A stretch of 64,000 nucleotides of DNA from an uncultured Flavobacteriaceae bacterium. GTDB taxonomy: Bacteria; Bacteroidota; Bacteroidia; Flavobacteriales; Flavobacteriaceae. Positions 8,429-15,690 of this stretch are shown in pieces. The stretch lies in the NCBI GenBank assembly GCA_947497145.1, contig CANMFQ010000005.1, positions 211,345 to 275,344 on the forward strand, given 5' to 3'. How positions within the stretch are numbered: position 1 is the stretch's first letter; each line of letters opens with the position of its first letter. Position numbers and translations under genes: made by a program. Under the pieces are notes generated by a model. It saw nothing but the letters and a program-made list of their open reading frames with translations, searched no databases and was not told where the DNA came from.

Positions 8429-9253
8429 ATGAAAAATAGTTTTATCCTTAGTGCCTTTTTATGTATTGCCTTACTTTTTTCTTGCAACGAGCAAATGAAA
8501 GAAGAAGTGAAAACGCCAATGGCTAAAGTTGAAGATGCGGTAATTATTCATGAAGAATATACAGCCCCAGAACCTACCACACCAGAAGAAACAGAATACT
8601 ACGAACCAAAAGTACCTGTTGTGGGGCCCGCCACAAACGGAAACATCCCCAGCGATGCCATTGTACTTTTTGATGGCAGCTCTCTTGACGGCTGGGTGCA
8701 TACCGAAGATAATTCTCCTGCAAAATGGCACTTGAATAAAGATGGCAGCATGACAGTTGCAGACAAAACAGGAAACATTCAAACCAAACAAAAGTTTGGC
8801 GACATTCAATTGCATATTGAATGGAAATCACCATTACCCGTACAAAGAGACGGACAAAACCGAGGCAATAGCGGCATTTTTCTTGATGGAATATACGAAA
8901 TTCAAGTTTTAGATAATAACAATAATGATACCTATGTTAACGGACAAGTAGGTGCTATTTACAAACAAGGGCCACCTTTGGCTATGGCTTCTGTACCTAC
9001 AGGAGAGTGGAATGTTTATGATATTATTTATCACGCGCCAAAATTTAATGCTGAAGGAGGCAAAATAAAATCAGGCACCGTAACAGTATTACACAACGGT
9101 GTTCTTATACAAGACCATACCGAAATTAAAGGCACCACCCCTTATGTTGGTTGGCCTAAAAACCCACCACATGGCAAAGGTCCTTTAATGCTACAAGACC
9201 ATGGTGATGACAGTCGCGTAAGCTACCGTAATATTTGGGTGAGGCCACTATAA
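8429..9253 (+). CDS. DUF1080 lipoprotein, second copy with acidic Pro-rich linker
   Basis: This is a 274-residue lipoprotein with lipobox LFSC at Cys19. A long Glu/Pro/Thr-rich linker (about 22-60) precedes the DUF1080 domain (about 70-274), which shows AIVLFDGSSLDGWVHTED, NSGIFLDGIYEIQVLDNNNND, VGAIYKQGPPLA, GEWNVYDIIYHAP and MLQDHGDDSRVSYRNIWVRPL. It belongs to the same superfamily as the protein at 7544 but to a different branch: it lacks the DKHPDG segment and has an extra loop with KNPPHGKGP. The two may take different anomers or linkages (inference). The gap to yicC is only 49 bp, yet a separate promoter lies in it. Confidence 0.92.
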   Translation: MKNSFILSAFLCIALLFSCNEQMKEEVKTPMAKVEDAVIIHEEYTAPEPTTPEETEYYEPKVPVVGPATNGNIPSDAIVLFDGSSLDGWVHTEDNSPAKWHLNKDGSMTVADKTGNIQTKQKFGDIQLHIEWKSPLPVQRDGQNRGNSGIFLDGIYEIQVLDNNNNDTYVNGQVGAIYKQGPPLAMASVPTGEWNVYDIIYHAPKFNAEGGKIKSGTVTVLHNGVLIQDHTEIKGTTPYVGWPKNPPHGKGPLMLQDHGDDSRVSYRNIWVRPL

Positions 9254-9274
9254 TAGTTTCTTTTACAAAACCTG

Positions 9275-9282
9275 TACCTTTG
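9275..9282 (+). promoter_or_regulatory. Bacteroidota -7 element TACCTTTG upstream of yicC
   Basis: TACCTTTG matches the Bacteroidota sigma-A -7 consensus TAnnTTTG and sits 21 bp before the yicC ATG. It would give a leader of only about 10-15 nt. No clear -33 TTTG is seen at the ideal spacing. Confidence 0.5.
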
Positions 9283-9302
9283 CCAAAATTCAAAATGACA
9301 CA

Positions 9303-10160
9303 ATGATCCAATCCATGACTGGTTTCGGAAAGCATGTTATACAGCTTCCATCTAAAAAAATCACGGTAGAGTTAAAGTCTCTAAACAGTAAAAGTTTAGA
9401 TATTAATACACGTATGCCTTCTGCTTATCGCGAAAAAGAACTTGAATTACGTAAGATAATAGCAAACTCACTTATTAGAGGCAAAATCGATTTCACCCTT
9501 TACATAGAGTTTACGGGCAGTGAAACTTCTGCGCAAATTAATGAGACTGTTGTAAAACAATATATGGCACAATTAAGCGCCATTGCCAGTGGTGATAATT
9601 TGCGTTTGTTAGAGTTAGCTTTGCGTATGCCAGATACGATGAAAACTGAGCGCGAAAACATTGATGTTGAAGAGTTTGCTTCTATTCAACTAGCATTAAA
9701 AGAGGCGTTAACCGAAATCAATAATTTCAGAACTGCGGAAGGTAATGTTCTTGAAAATGATTTTTTAGCACGTATAAAAACACTCGAAGAATTACTACAA
9801 GCTGTTGTTGAAATGGATCCGGACAGGCAGACTGATGTGCGCGAACGCTTAAACAAGGCGGTTTCAGATATCAAAGCAGAGGTTGATGCCAATCGTTTTG
9901 AGCAAGAACTCATTTATTACCTAGAAAAATACGATATTACTGAGGAAAAAGTACGCCTAACAAACCACTTAGATTACTTTTCTGAAACTTTAAAATCAAG
10001 TGATTCAAACGGTAAAAAGCTAGCCTTTATTTCTCAAGAAATAGGTCGTGAAATAAACACCATAGGGTCAAAAGCTAACTATGCACCCATGCAACAACTA
10101 GTTGTACAAATGAAAGATGAGTTAGAAAAAATTAAGGAACAAATGCTTAATGTTTTGTGA
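9303..10160 (+). CDS. yicC: YicC/YloC family endoribonuclease
   Basis: This 285-residue protein matches YicC over its whole length. The N-terminal domain starts MIQSMTGFGKH and continues with VELKSLNSKSLDINTRMP. The C-terminal DUF1732 part ends in FISQEIGREINTIGSKANY and MQQLVVQMKDELEKIKEQ. E. coli YicC is an endoribonuclease that affects small RNA turnover. The gene overlaps gmk by a TGATG stop/start, the usual Bacteroidota order yicC-gmk-nadD. A TAnnTTTG promoter element lies just upstream. Confidence 0.95.
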   Translation: MIQSMTGFGKHVIQLPSKKITVELKSLNSKSLDINTRMPSAYREKELELRKIIANSLIRGKIDFTLYIEFTGSETSAQINETVVKQYMAQLSAIASGDNLRLLELALRMPDTMKTERENIDVEEFASIQLALKEALTEINNFRTAEGNVLENDFLARIKTLEELLQAVVEMDPDRQTDVRERLNKAVSDIKAEVDANRFEQELIYYLEKYDITEEKVRLTNHLDYFSETLKSSDSNGKKLAFISQEIGREINTIGSKANYAPMQQLVVQMKDELEKIKEQMLNVL

Positions 10161-10744
10161 TGAAAGGAGGAAAACTAATTATATTTTCGGCACCTTCAGG
10201 CAGTGGAAAAACCACTATAGTGCGCTACCTTCTAGAGCAACCTGAATTGAACTTAGCTTTTTCAGTTTCGGCAACTTCAAGACCTCGAAGAGGCAAAGAA
10301 AAAAATGGACAGCATTACTATTTTAAAAGTGTTTCAGAATTTAAGCAGCACATTAAAAATGATGATTTTTTAGAGTGGGAAGAGGTCTATCGTGATAATT
10401 TTTACGGCACACTTAAAAGTGAAGTAGAACGCCTTTGGGCAGCAGGAAAAAACGTAATTTTTGATATTGATGTGGTAGGCGGATTACGCATTAAGAAAAA
10501 ATTTCCCAAAGAAACCCTTGCTGTTTTTGTAAAACCGCCCAGTGTTGATGAATTAAAAATAAGACTCAAAAAACGCAGTACCGAAAGTGATGACAAAATC
10601 AATATGCGCGTAGCAAAAGCCTCTGTAGAATTAGCTACCGCACCGCAATTTGACACGGTGATCAAGAACTACGATTTAGATATTGCTTTACAGGAAGCAC
10701 ATAAACTTGTAGCCGATTTTGTAGGCGTAAATAAGGACGATTAA
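10160..10744 (+). CDS. gmk: Guanylate kinase
   Basis: This protein phosphorylates GMP to GDP with ATP in the cytoplasm. The P-loop APSGSGKTTIVRYL is at residues 11-24, followed by the GMP-binding SATSRPRRGKEKNGQHYYF and later VIFDIDVVGGLRIKKKF. The ORF track begins at GTG 10157, but the ATG at 10160 overlaps the yicC stop (TGATG) and gives MKGGKLIIFSAPSG, so I use it (194 residues). It is translationally coupled to yicC. Confidence 0.96.
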   Translation: MKGGKLIIFSAPSGSGKTTIVRYLLEQPELNLAFSVSATSRPRRGKEKNGQHYYFKSVSEFKQHIKNDDFLEWEEVYRDNFYGTLKSEVERLWAAGKNVIFDIDVVGGLRIKKKFPKETLAVFVKPPSVDELKIRLKKRSTESDDKINMRVAKASVELATAPQFDTVIKNYDLDIALQEAHKLVADFVGVNKDD

Positions 10745-10769
10745 ACACTAGCCAAATCACCCCTTCTTG

Positions 10770-11354
10770 ATGAAAAAAATAGGTTTGTATTTTGGCACGT
10801 TTAACCCCATTCATATTGGGCATATGGTAATTGCCAATCATATGGTAGAGTTTTCAGACTTAGATGAAGTTTGGTTTGTTGTAACACCGCAGAGTCCGTT
10901 TAAAACAAAGAAAACCTTACTTGATAATCACCACCGCTATCAAATGGTATTTGAAGCAACCAAAGATTTTGCCAAGTTATCGCCTAGCAAGATAGAATTT
11001 GACCTGCCACAACCTAATTACACCATAAATACGCTTGTTCATTTAGATGAAAAGTATGGTAACGACCATCAGTTTTGCTTAATTATGGGTGAAGACAATT
11101 TGAAAGGGTTTCATAAATGGAAAAACTATGAAACTATTTTAGAAAATTACCATTTGTATGTCTACCCCAGAATATCTGAGGGCAAAATAGCACATCAATT
11201 TGAAGGTCATCCTAAAATACACAAAGTAAATGCGCCTATAATGGAGATTTCTTCTACGTTTATTCGTAAAAATCATCAGGCAAAAAAAAATATCCGTACA
11301 CTATTACCCGATGCTGTATGGCGCTATATGGATGAAATGAACTTTTATAGGTAA
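10770..11354 (+). CDS. nadD: Nicotinate-nucleotide adenylyltransferase
   Basis: This NAD biosynthesis enzyme transfers AMP from ATP to nicotinate mononucleotide. The nucleotidyltransferase signature GTFNPIHIGHM (with HxGH) is near the N-terminus, and the second motif ISSTFIRK is near residue 167. The ORF track starts at TTG 10767; the next codon is ATG at 10770, which is the better start (194 residues). It follows gmk by 25 bp and is probably in the same operon. It ends about 85 bp before the convergent fic gene. Confidence 0.96.
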   Translation: MKKIGLYFGTFNPIHIGHMVIANHMVEFSDLDEVWFVVTPQSPFKTKKTLLDNHHRYQMVFEATKDFAKLSPSKIEFDLPQPNYTINTLVHLDEKYGNDHQFCLIMGEDNLKGFHKWKNYETILENYHLYVYPRISEGKIAHQFEGHPKIHKVNAPIMEISSTFIRKNHQAKKNIRTLLPDAVWRYMDEMNFYR

Positions 11355-11439
11355 GCACCGTTTACTCCTTTGTATTTCAAACCGCTATGCGATTTATAAA
11401 GAAGGTATTACGTATTTGTCTTGTAGTGCTAATAGTCCC

Positions 11440-12564
11440 TTATTTAAATAAGTTTAAGTAACTATCAAACACATATAATTTATCACGCTTACCACCTGTT
11501 ATTTCTTTTAATATTTCTAATTCCTCTAAATCTGCAATTAAATTATAAGCTGTACGTTTAGAAACTTCTGCAACTTCAGTTATCTTATCTACATCAATCA
11601 TAGGTCGTTTAAAAAGATATTGCATTATTTTTTGAGCGTTATTTGCTTTTGTTCCTAAAGTTTGAATATTCAGCTCCGTATTTTGTTTTAATTTTAAAAT
11701 TGCATCAAATGTTTCTACTCCTTTTTGTGCTGTTTCTATAATACCTACTAAAAAGAATTTAAACCATTGTACTATATCATTTTTTGTCCTCACCTTCATT
11801 AAATTATCGTAGTACAGGTTTTTATTTCGCTCAAAAAAATCTGATAGATACAGAATTGGTTTTTTAAGTATGTCTTTGTCTACTAAATATAACGTAATTA
11901 ATAAACGCCCTACACGCCCGTTACCATCTAAAAAAGGGTGAATGGTTTCAAATTGGTAATGAATGATGGCTATTTTTAAGAGATCTGGAAAATACACTTC
12001 GTTATTATGTGCAAAATTTTCCAAATCGCTCATTAATTCATTAATTGTGGTATGTACAGGCGGAATAAAAGCAGCATCACTTATAGAAGCACCACCAATC
12101 CAGTTTTGACTGCTACGGAAAACTCCTGGTAGTTTATGCTCCCCTCTTACTCCTTGCAATAAGGTTTTGTGTGTTTCTCTAATTAAACGTGATGAAAAAG
12201 GTAATTTTTGCAACATTTCTATAGCTTGATGCATGGCTTTAATGTAGTTTTGCACTTCTACCCAATCCTCTTTTTTTTCGTTGCTTACATCCTCTGCATC
12301 TAATAAGGCTTCTTCCATATTAGTTTGTGTACCTTCTATTTTACTACTCTGTGTAGCTTCTTTAAGTACGTGCATACTAATAAATAAATCAATATCTGGT
12401 ATATGCTCACTATACATATCTAAACGCCCCAATTGCCTATCTGCTTTAGATAGTAATTGAATTAGCTCCATATCTTCTAATAGCCATTTTTTATTAATAA
12501 GTTCTGGCTGAAAACTTTTATAATGCCCTTGATTTATATACGTACCCGATTTAAAATTTTGCAT
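11440..12564 (-). CDS. Fic family protein, class II (adenylyltransferase type)
   Basis: This 374-residue protein has an N-terminal Fic_N region, a core Fic motif HPFLDGNGRVGRLL near residue 205 that matches HPFx(D/E)GNGRxxR completely, and a C-terminal winged-helix domain (about 300-370, with VDKITEVAEVSKRTAYNLIADL). The sequence SSKIEG at 73-78 fits the (S/T)xxxE(G/N) inhibitory helix, so it is a self-inhibited class II enzyme. Such proteins usually transfer AMP from ATP to a protein hydroxyl; the target is unknown. The winged helix suggests DNA binding, possibly to its own upstream palindromes (inference). The gene is very AT-rich and lies between nadD and tRNA-Asn. Confidence 0.93.
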   Translation of the reverse strand: MQNFKSGTYINQGHYKSFQPELINKKWLLEDMELIQLLSKADRQLGRLDMYSEHIPDIDLFISMHVLKEATQSSKIEGTQTNMEEALLDAEDVSNEKKEDWVEVQNYIKAMHQAIEMLQKLPFSSRLIRETHKTLLQGVRGEHKLPGVFRSSQNWIGGASISDAAFIPPVHTTINELMSDLENFAHNNEVYFPDLLKIAIIHYQFETIHPFLDGNGRVGRLLITLYLVDKDILKKPILYLSDFFERNKNLYYDNLMKVRTKNDIVQWFKFFLVGIIETAQKGVETFDAILKLKQNTELNIQTLGTKANNAQKIMQYLFKRPMIDVDKITEVAEVSKRTAYNLIADLEELEILKEITGGKRDKLYVFDSYLNLFK

Positions 12565-12578
12565 TTTTTAGTTATTTA

Positions 12579-12750
12579 TTGCATTAGACCGCTCACTAAT
12601 GCAAAATAACGTTTTATTTTGCAATAAGATATTCGCTAATGCAAAATATTGCATTTTTTTTGCAATAAGAAACCTGCTATTGTAAAAAATACGCTTTTTT
12701 TACAATAAGAACCTCACTAAGGTAAATTTACGCCTATTTTTACTTTAACC
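12579..12750. repeat. Tandem array of about 40-bp imperfect palindromes upstream of fic
   Basis: Four units of 33-34 bp start at 12596, 12636, 12677 and 12717 and are separated by 7-bp spacers. Each begins CTA(A/T)...GYAAA and units 1-3 end TTTTGCAATAAG or TTTTACAATAAG. A right half-unit (TTGCATTAG) sits at 12579. Every unit can fold back on itself. Arm changes are matched: GCAAAA/TTTTGC in units 1 and 2 becomes GTAAAA/TTTTAC in unit 3. The array starts 15 bp upstream of the fic start codon. It could be a multi-site operator or structured leader RNA. Confidence 0.8.
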
Positions 12751-12832
12751 GTTACCACCTCATTAATTAAGGTTTTACGCAACTCTTTTATCAGACCCTA
12801 AGTTAAGACCAGCATCTATTACCCAAAAACAG

Positions 12833-12864
12833 AAAATCCAACCTAAATACATAGATTGGATTTT
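12833..12864 (-). terminator. Probable terminator of tRNA-Asn transcript
   Basis: AAAATCCAA (12833-12841) pairs with TTGGATTTT (12856-12864). On the minus strand the stem is followed by TTTTCTGTTTTT. It lies 10 bp beyond the tRNA 3' end. Confidence 0.65.
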
Positions 12865-12873
12865 ACTTTTCTG

Positions 12874-12947
12874 CTCCCCCTCTTGGGCTCGAACCAAGGA
12901 CCCTCTGATTAACAGTCAGATGCTCTAACCAACTGAGCTAAGGAGGA
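12874..12947 (-). tRNA. tRNA-Asn (anticodon GTT)
   Basis: The minus strand folds as a complete 74-nt cloverleaf. The acceptor arm TCCTCCT pairs with AGGGGGA (one G-U pair) with discriminator G. The D arm is GCTC/GAGC, the anticodon arm is TCTGA-CTGTTAA-TCAGA with anticodon GTT, and the T arm is CTTGG-TTCGAGC-CCAAG. CCA is not encoded. It lies between rseP and the fic palindrome array, with its 3' end facing fic. Confidence 0.96.
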
Positions 12948-13055
12948 AAATCACCACTTTAATTACTTAAAGCGGGTGCAAATATAATCGTTTTTTAAAA
13001 TACCACAAACAAAAAAAACATGATTTATCAGAAAGATTGCAATTAATTTTAAATC

Positions 13056-14372
13056 TTACAGAAATTTTTTGATGATATTCCAAATATCGTTTCCGAAAAC
13101 CACTGCCATTAAGCCCATTACGATAACGAAGCCAATAATTTGCCCTCTTTCCAAAACTTTTTCACTTGGCGGTCTTCCAGAAATAATTTCGTACAACAAA
13201 AACATCACATGCCCGCCATCAAGCGCAGGTATGGGTAATAAATTGACAAAAGCCAACCAAACAGAGAACATTGCTAGAAAATTCCAGAAGAAACCCCATC
13301 GCCATTTTTCTGGCATCATATCTACAATGCCTATTGGGCCTCTTACCGACTTGTACGCCTTAGTTTTGGTATTAAATATAATTTTAAATTGACGCACTTG
13401 CTTGGTCAACACCTCAATAGTTCTATTAAAACCGGCTGGTATTGCCGCAATAAAACTATAATTGTCAGTAACCATTAAATCTTCAATACTTGGCCCTACA
13501 CCAATAGTAGAATCTTTTGCAACGGTAAGCGCAATGTCTTTACGACTACCATTTCTATTTACCGTAACGGTAATTTCTTTATTAGCATGTGACCGAATTT
13601 CTTCGGTAAACTCATTCCAAAACGCTGTCTTTTTGTTATTAACGGCTATTATTTCATCTCCTGATTGTAAACCAGCTTTCGCCGCAGGCTTATTGGGCAC
13701 AATACTGTCTAAAATAGCCTTATGTCGATACGATAAAAAGTTTCTCCCCTGGGTTGCTAAAACATCAGCTAAGGCTTCGGGTGGAATAGGAAAATTAACC
13801 TCTTGCCCATCTCTTTTTACTGTAATATCATCTCCTAACAAAATATCAAAGGTGGCATCGGTAAATTTTCGAGCCTTTTTACCATCAATAGCTAAAATCT
13901 GGTCTCCTGTTCGCAGCCCTATTTTCTCTCCTATTGAATCTACCAAAATACCATACTTCAAGCTATCAGCAGGTATATAGCTATCACCGTTACTAACAAG
14001 CAAACCGGTATAAATAATCCATGCAAGCAGAAAGTTTACAGTAACCCCACCTAACATTATAATTAAACGCTGCCATGCTGGTTTACTACGAAATTCCCAT
14101 GGCTCAGGGTCTTTTTTCATTTGCTCGGTATCCATGCTCTCATCAATCATCCCTGAAATCTTCACATAGCCACCCAAAGGCAACCAACCGATACCCCACT
14201 CTGTTTCGCCAATTTTCTTTTTAAAGAGTGAAAATTTCCAATCGAAAAATAGGTAGAATTTCTCTACTCTTGTTTTAAACCACTTGGCAGGCAAGTAGTG
14301 TCCAAACTCATGTAAGATAACAAGTATTGAAATGATTAAGACAAAAGTCAGTATTTGAATAAGTAATCCCAT
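13056..14372 (-). CDS. rseP: RIP metalloprotease RseP (site-2 protease)
   Basis: This is a 438-residue inner-membrane zinc protease. The catalytic HEFGH is at residues 21-25 in the first transmembrane helix. Two PDZ-like domains follow (DSIGEKIGLRTGDQILAIDGKKA and DSIVPNKPAAKAGLQSGDEIIAVNNKK). The third zinc ligand is in NLLPIPALDGGHV near residue 378. The last helix ends at WNIIKKFL. The enzyme cleaves transmembrane anti-sigma factors or remnant signal peptides. The sigma/anti-sigma pair at 20.2 kb is a conceivable but unproven client. A TACTTTTG promoter element lies about 25 bp upstream. Confidence 0.96.
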   Translation of the reverse strand: MGLLIQILTFVLIISILVILHEFGHYLPAKWFKTRVEKFYLFFDWKFSLFKKKIGETEWGIGWLPLGGYVKISGMIDESMDTEQMKKDPEPWEFRSKPAWQRLIIMLGGVTVNFLLAWIIYTGLLVSNGDSYIPADSLKYGILVDSIGEKIGLRTGDQILAIDGKKARKFTDATFDILLGDDITVKRDGQEVNFPIPPEALADVLATQGRNFLSYRHKAILDSIVPNKPAAKAGLQSGDEIIAVNNKKTAFWNEFTEEIRSHANKEITVTVNRNGSRKDIALTVAKDSTIGVGPSIEDLMVTDNYSFIAAIPAGFNRTIEVLTKQVRQFKIIFNTKTKAYKSVRGPIGIVDMMPEKWRWGFFWNFLAMFSVWLAFVNLLPIPALDGGHVMFLLYEIISGRPPSEKVLERGQIIGFVIVMGLMAVVFGNDIWNIIKKFL

Positions 14373-14397
14373 TGCTACATTCTAAAATTAAAGCTCA

Positions 14398-14429
14398 CAA
14401 AAGTACATCTTTACGAGGTCTTATAAAAA
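14398..14429 (-). promoter_or_regulatory. Bacteroidota promoter for rseP
   Basis: On the minus strand TACTTTTG (14398-14405) matches TAnnTTTG. A T-rich -33 region lies 20 bp further upstream. The start codon follows about 25 bp downstream. Confidence 0.5.
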
Positions 14430-14499
14430 GAAACTATGCTTGTCTGCGGTTTTTAACTCGTTTTAAGAAAGATTTAGCAACAGTATCATTCAAAAATTC

Positions 14500-14530
14500 T
14501 TGAACACTCTTGTGTACTGGTGTATCTTTG
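14500..14530 (+). promoter_or_regulatory. Bacteroidota promoter for the SCO gene
   Basis: TTG at 14500-14502 and TATCTTTG at 14523-14530 are separated by 20 bp, as expected for the -33/-7 consensus. The -7 element lies inside the ORF-track version of the SCO gene, which argues for the downstream ATG at 14543. Confidence 0.6.
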
Positions 14531-14542
14531 CCAAAAATTGGT

Positions 14543-15214
14543 ATGCGGTCTTTTTTTAGTAAATACAAGCTTTTTGGTATTGTTTTTCTCCTGCTTTCAA
14601 CAGTCATCATGTACCTGTTTTACAATGCGTTACAACCAAAAAAAATGCTTCCTATATACCAACCTTCTATGGTAAACCCTGAATTGGTAGCCCCAGAGAT
14701 ACAATACATTAAAAAATACCACACCATAGCCGATTTTTCACTCGTGAACCAAAACGGAAAAATCATCACCCAAGCCGACTATCAAGATAAAATTTATATC
14801 GCAGATTTCTTTTTCACCACCTGCCCTACCATTTGCCCTATCATGACAAAAAATATGGCAGTGATTCAAGAGCGGCTTAAAAACGAAGATGTTTTACTTT
14901 TATCGCATTCGGTCACCCCCGAAATAGATTCGGTACCTCAACTTAAAAAGTACGCCCTCAAAAACAAGGTAGACGATAGTAAATGGAATTTAGTTACTGG
15001 CGATAAAAAACAAATTTATGAACTGGCGCGAAAATCATACCTAGCAGTAAAAACCGATGGTGATGGTGGTGCTTACGACATGATCCATACAGAAAATTTC
15101 ATTTTGGTAGACAAAAAAAGGCGGGTACGCGGTTTTTACGACGGTACAAAAATGGAAAAAATTGAGCAACTACTGCAAGATGTAGTACTTTTGAAAGCTT
15201 CGTATAACAAATAA
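14543..15214 (+). CDS. SCO1/SenC family copper chaperone-like protein
   Basis: This 223-residue, thioredoxin-fold, membrane-anchored protein assists copper insertion into cytochrome c oxidase. An N-terminal transmembrane segment (LFGIVFLLLSTVIMYLFYNAL) is followed by the SCO domain. That domain has the copper-binding CxxxC in TTCPTICPIM and the conserved His in YDMIHTENFILVDKK near the C-terminus. The ORF track begins at GTG 14510, but a promoter TATCTTTG occupies 14523-14530, so the ATG at 14543 is preferred. No oxidase genes are adjacent. It is divergent from rseP. Confidence 0.92.
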   Translation: MRSFFSKYKLFGIVFLLLSTVIMYLFYNALQPKKMLPIYQPSMVNPELVAPEIQYIKKYHTIADFSLVNQNGKIITQADYQDKIYIADFFFTTCPTICPIMTKNMAVIQERLKNEDVLLLSHSVTPEIDSVPQLKKYALKNKVDDSKWNLVTGDKKQIYELARKSYLAVKTDGDGGAYDMIHTENFILVDKKRRVRGFYDGTKMEKIEQLLQDVVLLKASYNK

Positions 15215-15405
15215 TGGGTTTATACGTATTGGTCTCTTAATAGCAGGAGATGACCTACTAAAAACATGCGGTTTACAGTGTGAGGAGCGTAACAGCCCTC
15301 AAGAACAACACAACACCTTTTGTACAAATTATGTTACGGATAGCTGTTAGATAACAAACAGCTCGTTATTTTTAAATTTAAGCCTTATTTTTCAGCTTTT
15401 TCTTG

Positions 15406-15413
15406 TATTTTTG
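15406..15413 (+). promoter_or_regulatory. Bacteroidota -7 element TATTTTTG upstream of feoA
   Basis: TATTTTTG matches TAnnTTTG and lies 32 bp before the feoA TTG start. No clear -33 TTTG is present. A small hairpin (AGCTGTT/AACAGCT, 15342-15363) lies further upstream. Confidence 0.4.
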
Positions 15414-15444
15414 CTGCCTTAATTATATTGAATCTAAATAAAAA

Positions 15445-15690
15445 TTGAGTACCACTGTTGCACATTTAAAGTACGGCCAGAAGGGAATTATCAAAGAGTT
15501 TACCGATAATCTACCCCCTATTAAGCTATTAGAATTAGGCTGTCTTCCGGGCAACGAAGTAGAATTGGTACAAATAGCACCATTTAACGACCCTATTTAT
15601 ATAAAAGTAAATGGTTCGCATATTGCCATACGAAGAGCAATGGCAATGCAAATAGAATTAGAACTTATTAGCGATATTGAAATCTTATGA
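15445..15690 (+). CDS. feoA: FeoA family protein, ferrous iron transport
   Basis: This is an 81-residue SH3-like FeoA that assists FeoB in Fe(II) uptake. The pattern is VAHLKYGQKGIIKEF, then LLELGCLPGNEVELV, PIYIKVNGSHIAIRRAMA and a C-terminal strand. The start is TTG at 15445; no in-frame ATG precedes the conserved region, and MSTTVAHLKYG aligns with the usual FeoA N-terminus. The stop overlaps the feoB start (ATGA), so the two are translationally coupled. Confidence 0.93.
   Translation: MSTTVAHLKYGQKGIIKEFTDNLPPIKLLELGCLPGNEVELVQIAPFNDPIYIKVNGSHIAIRRAMAMQIELELISDIEIL

Noticed and set aside
12579-12750. Possible CRISPR array
   Set aside because: Spacers are only 7 bp and repeats are degenerate and self-complementary with arm co-variation. 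No cas gene is present.
12579-12750. Possible retron or integron attC cluster
   Set aside because: No reverse transcriptase or integrase is present, and the units lack attC core sites.
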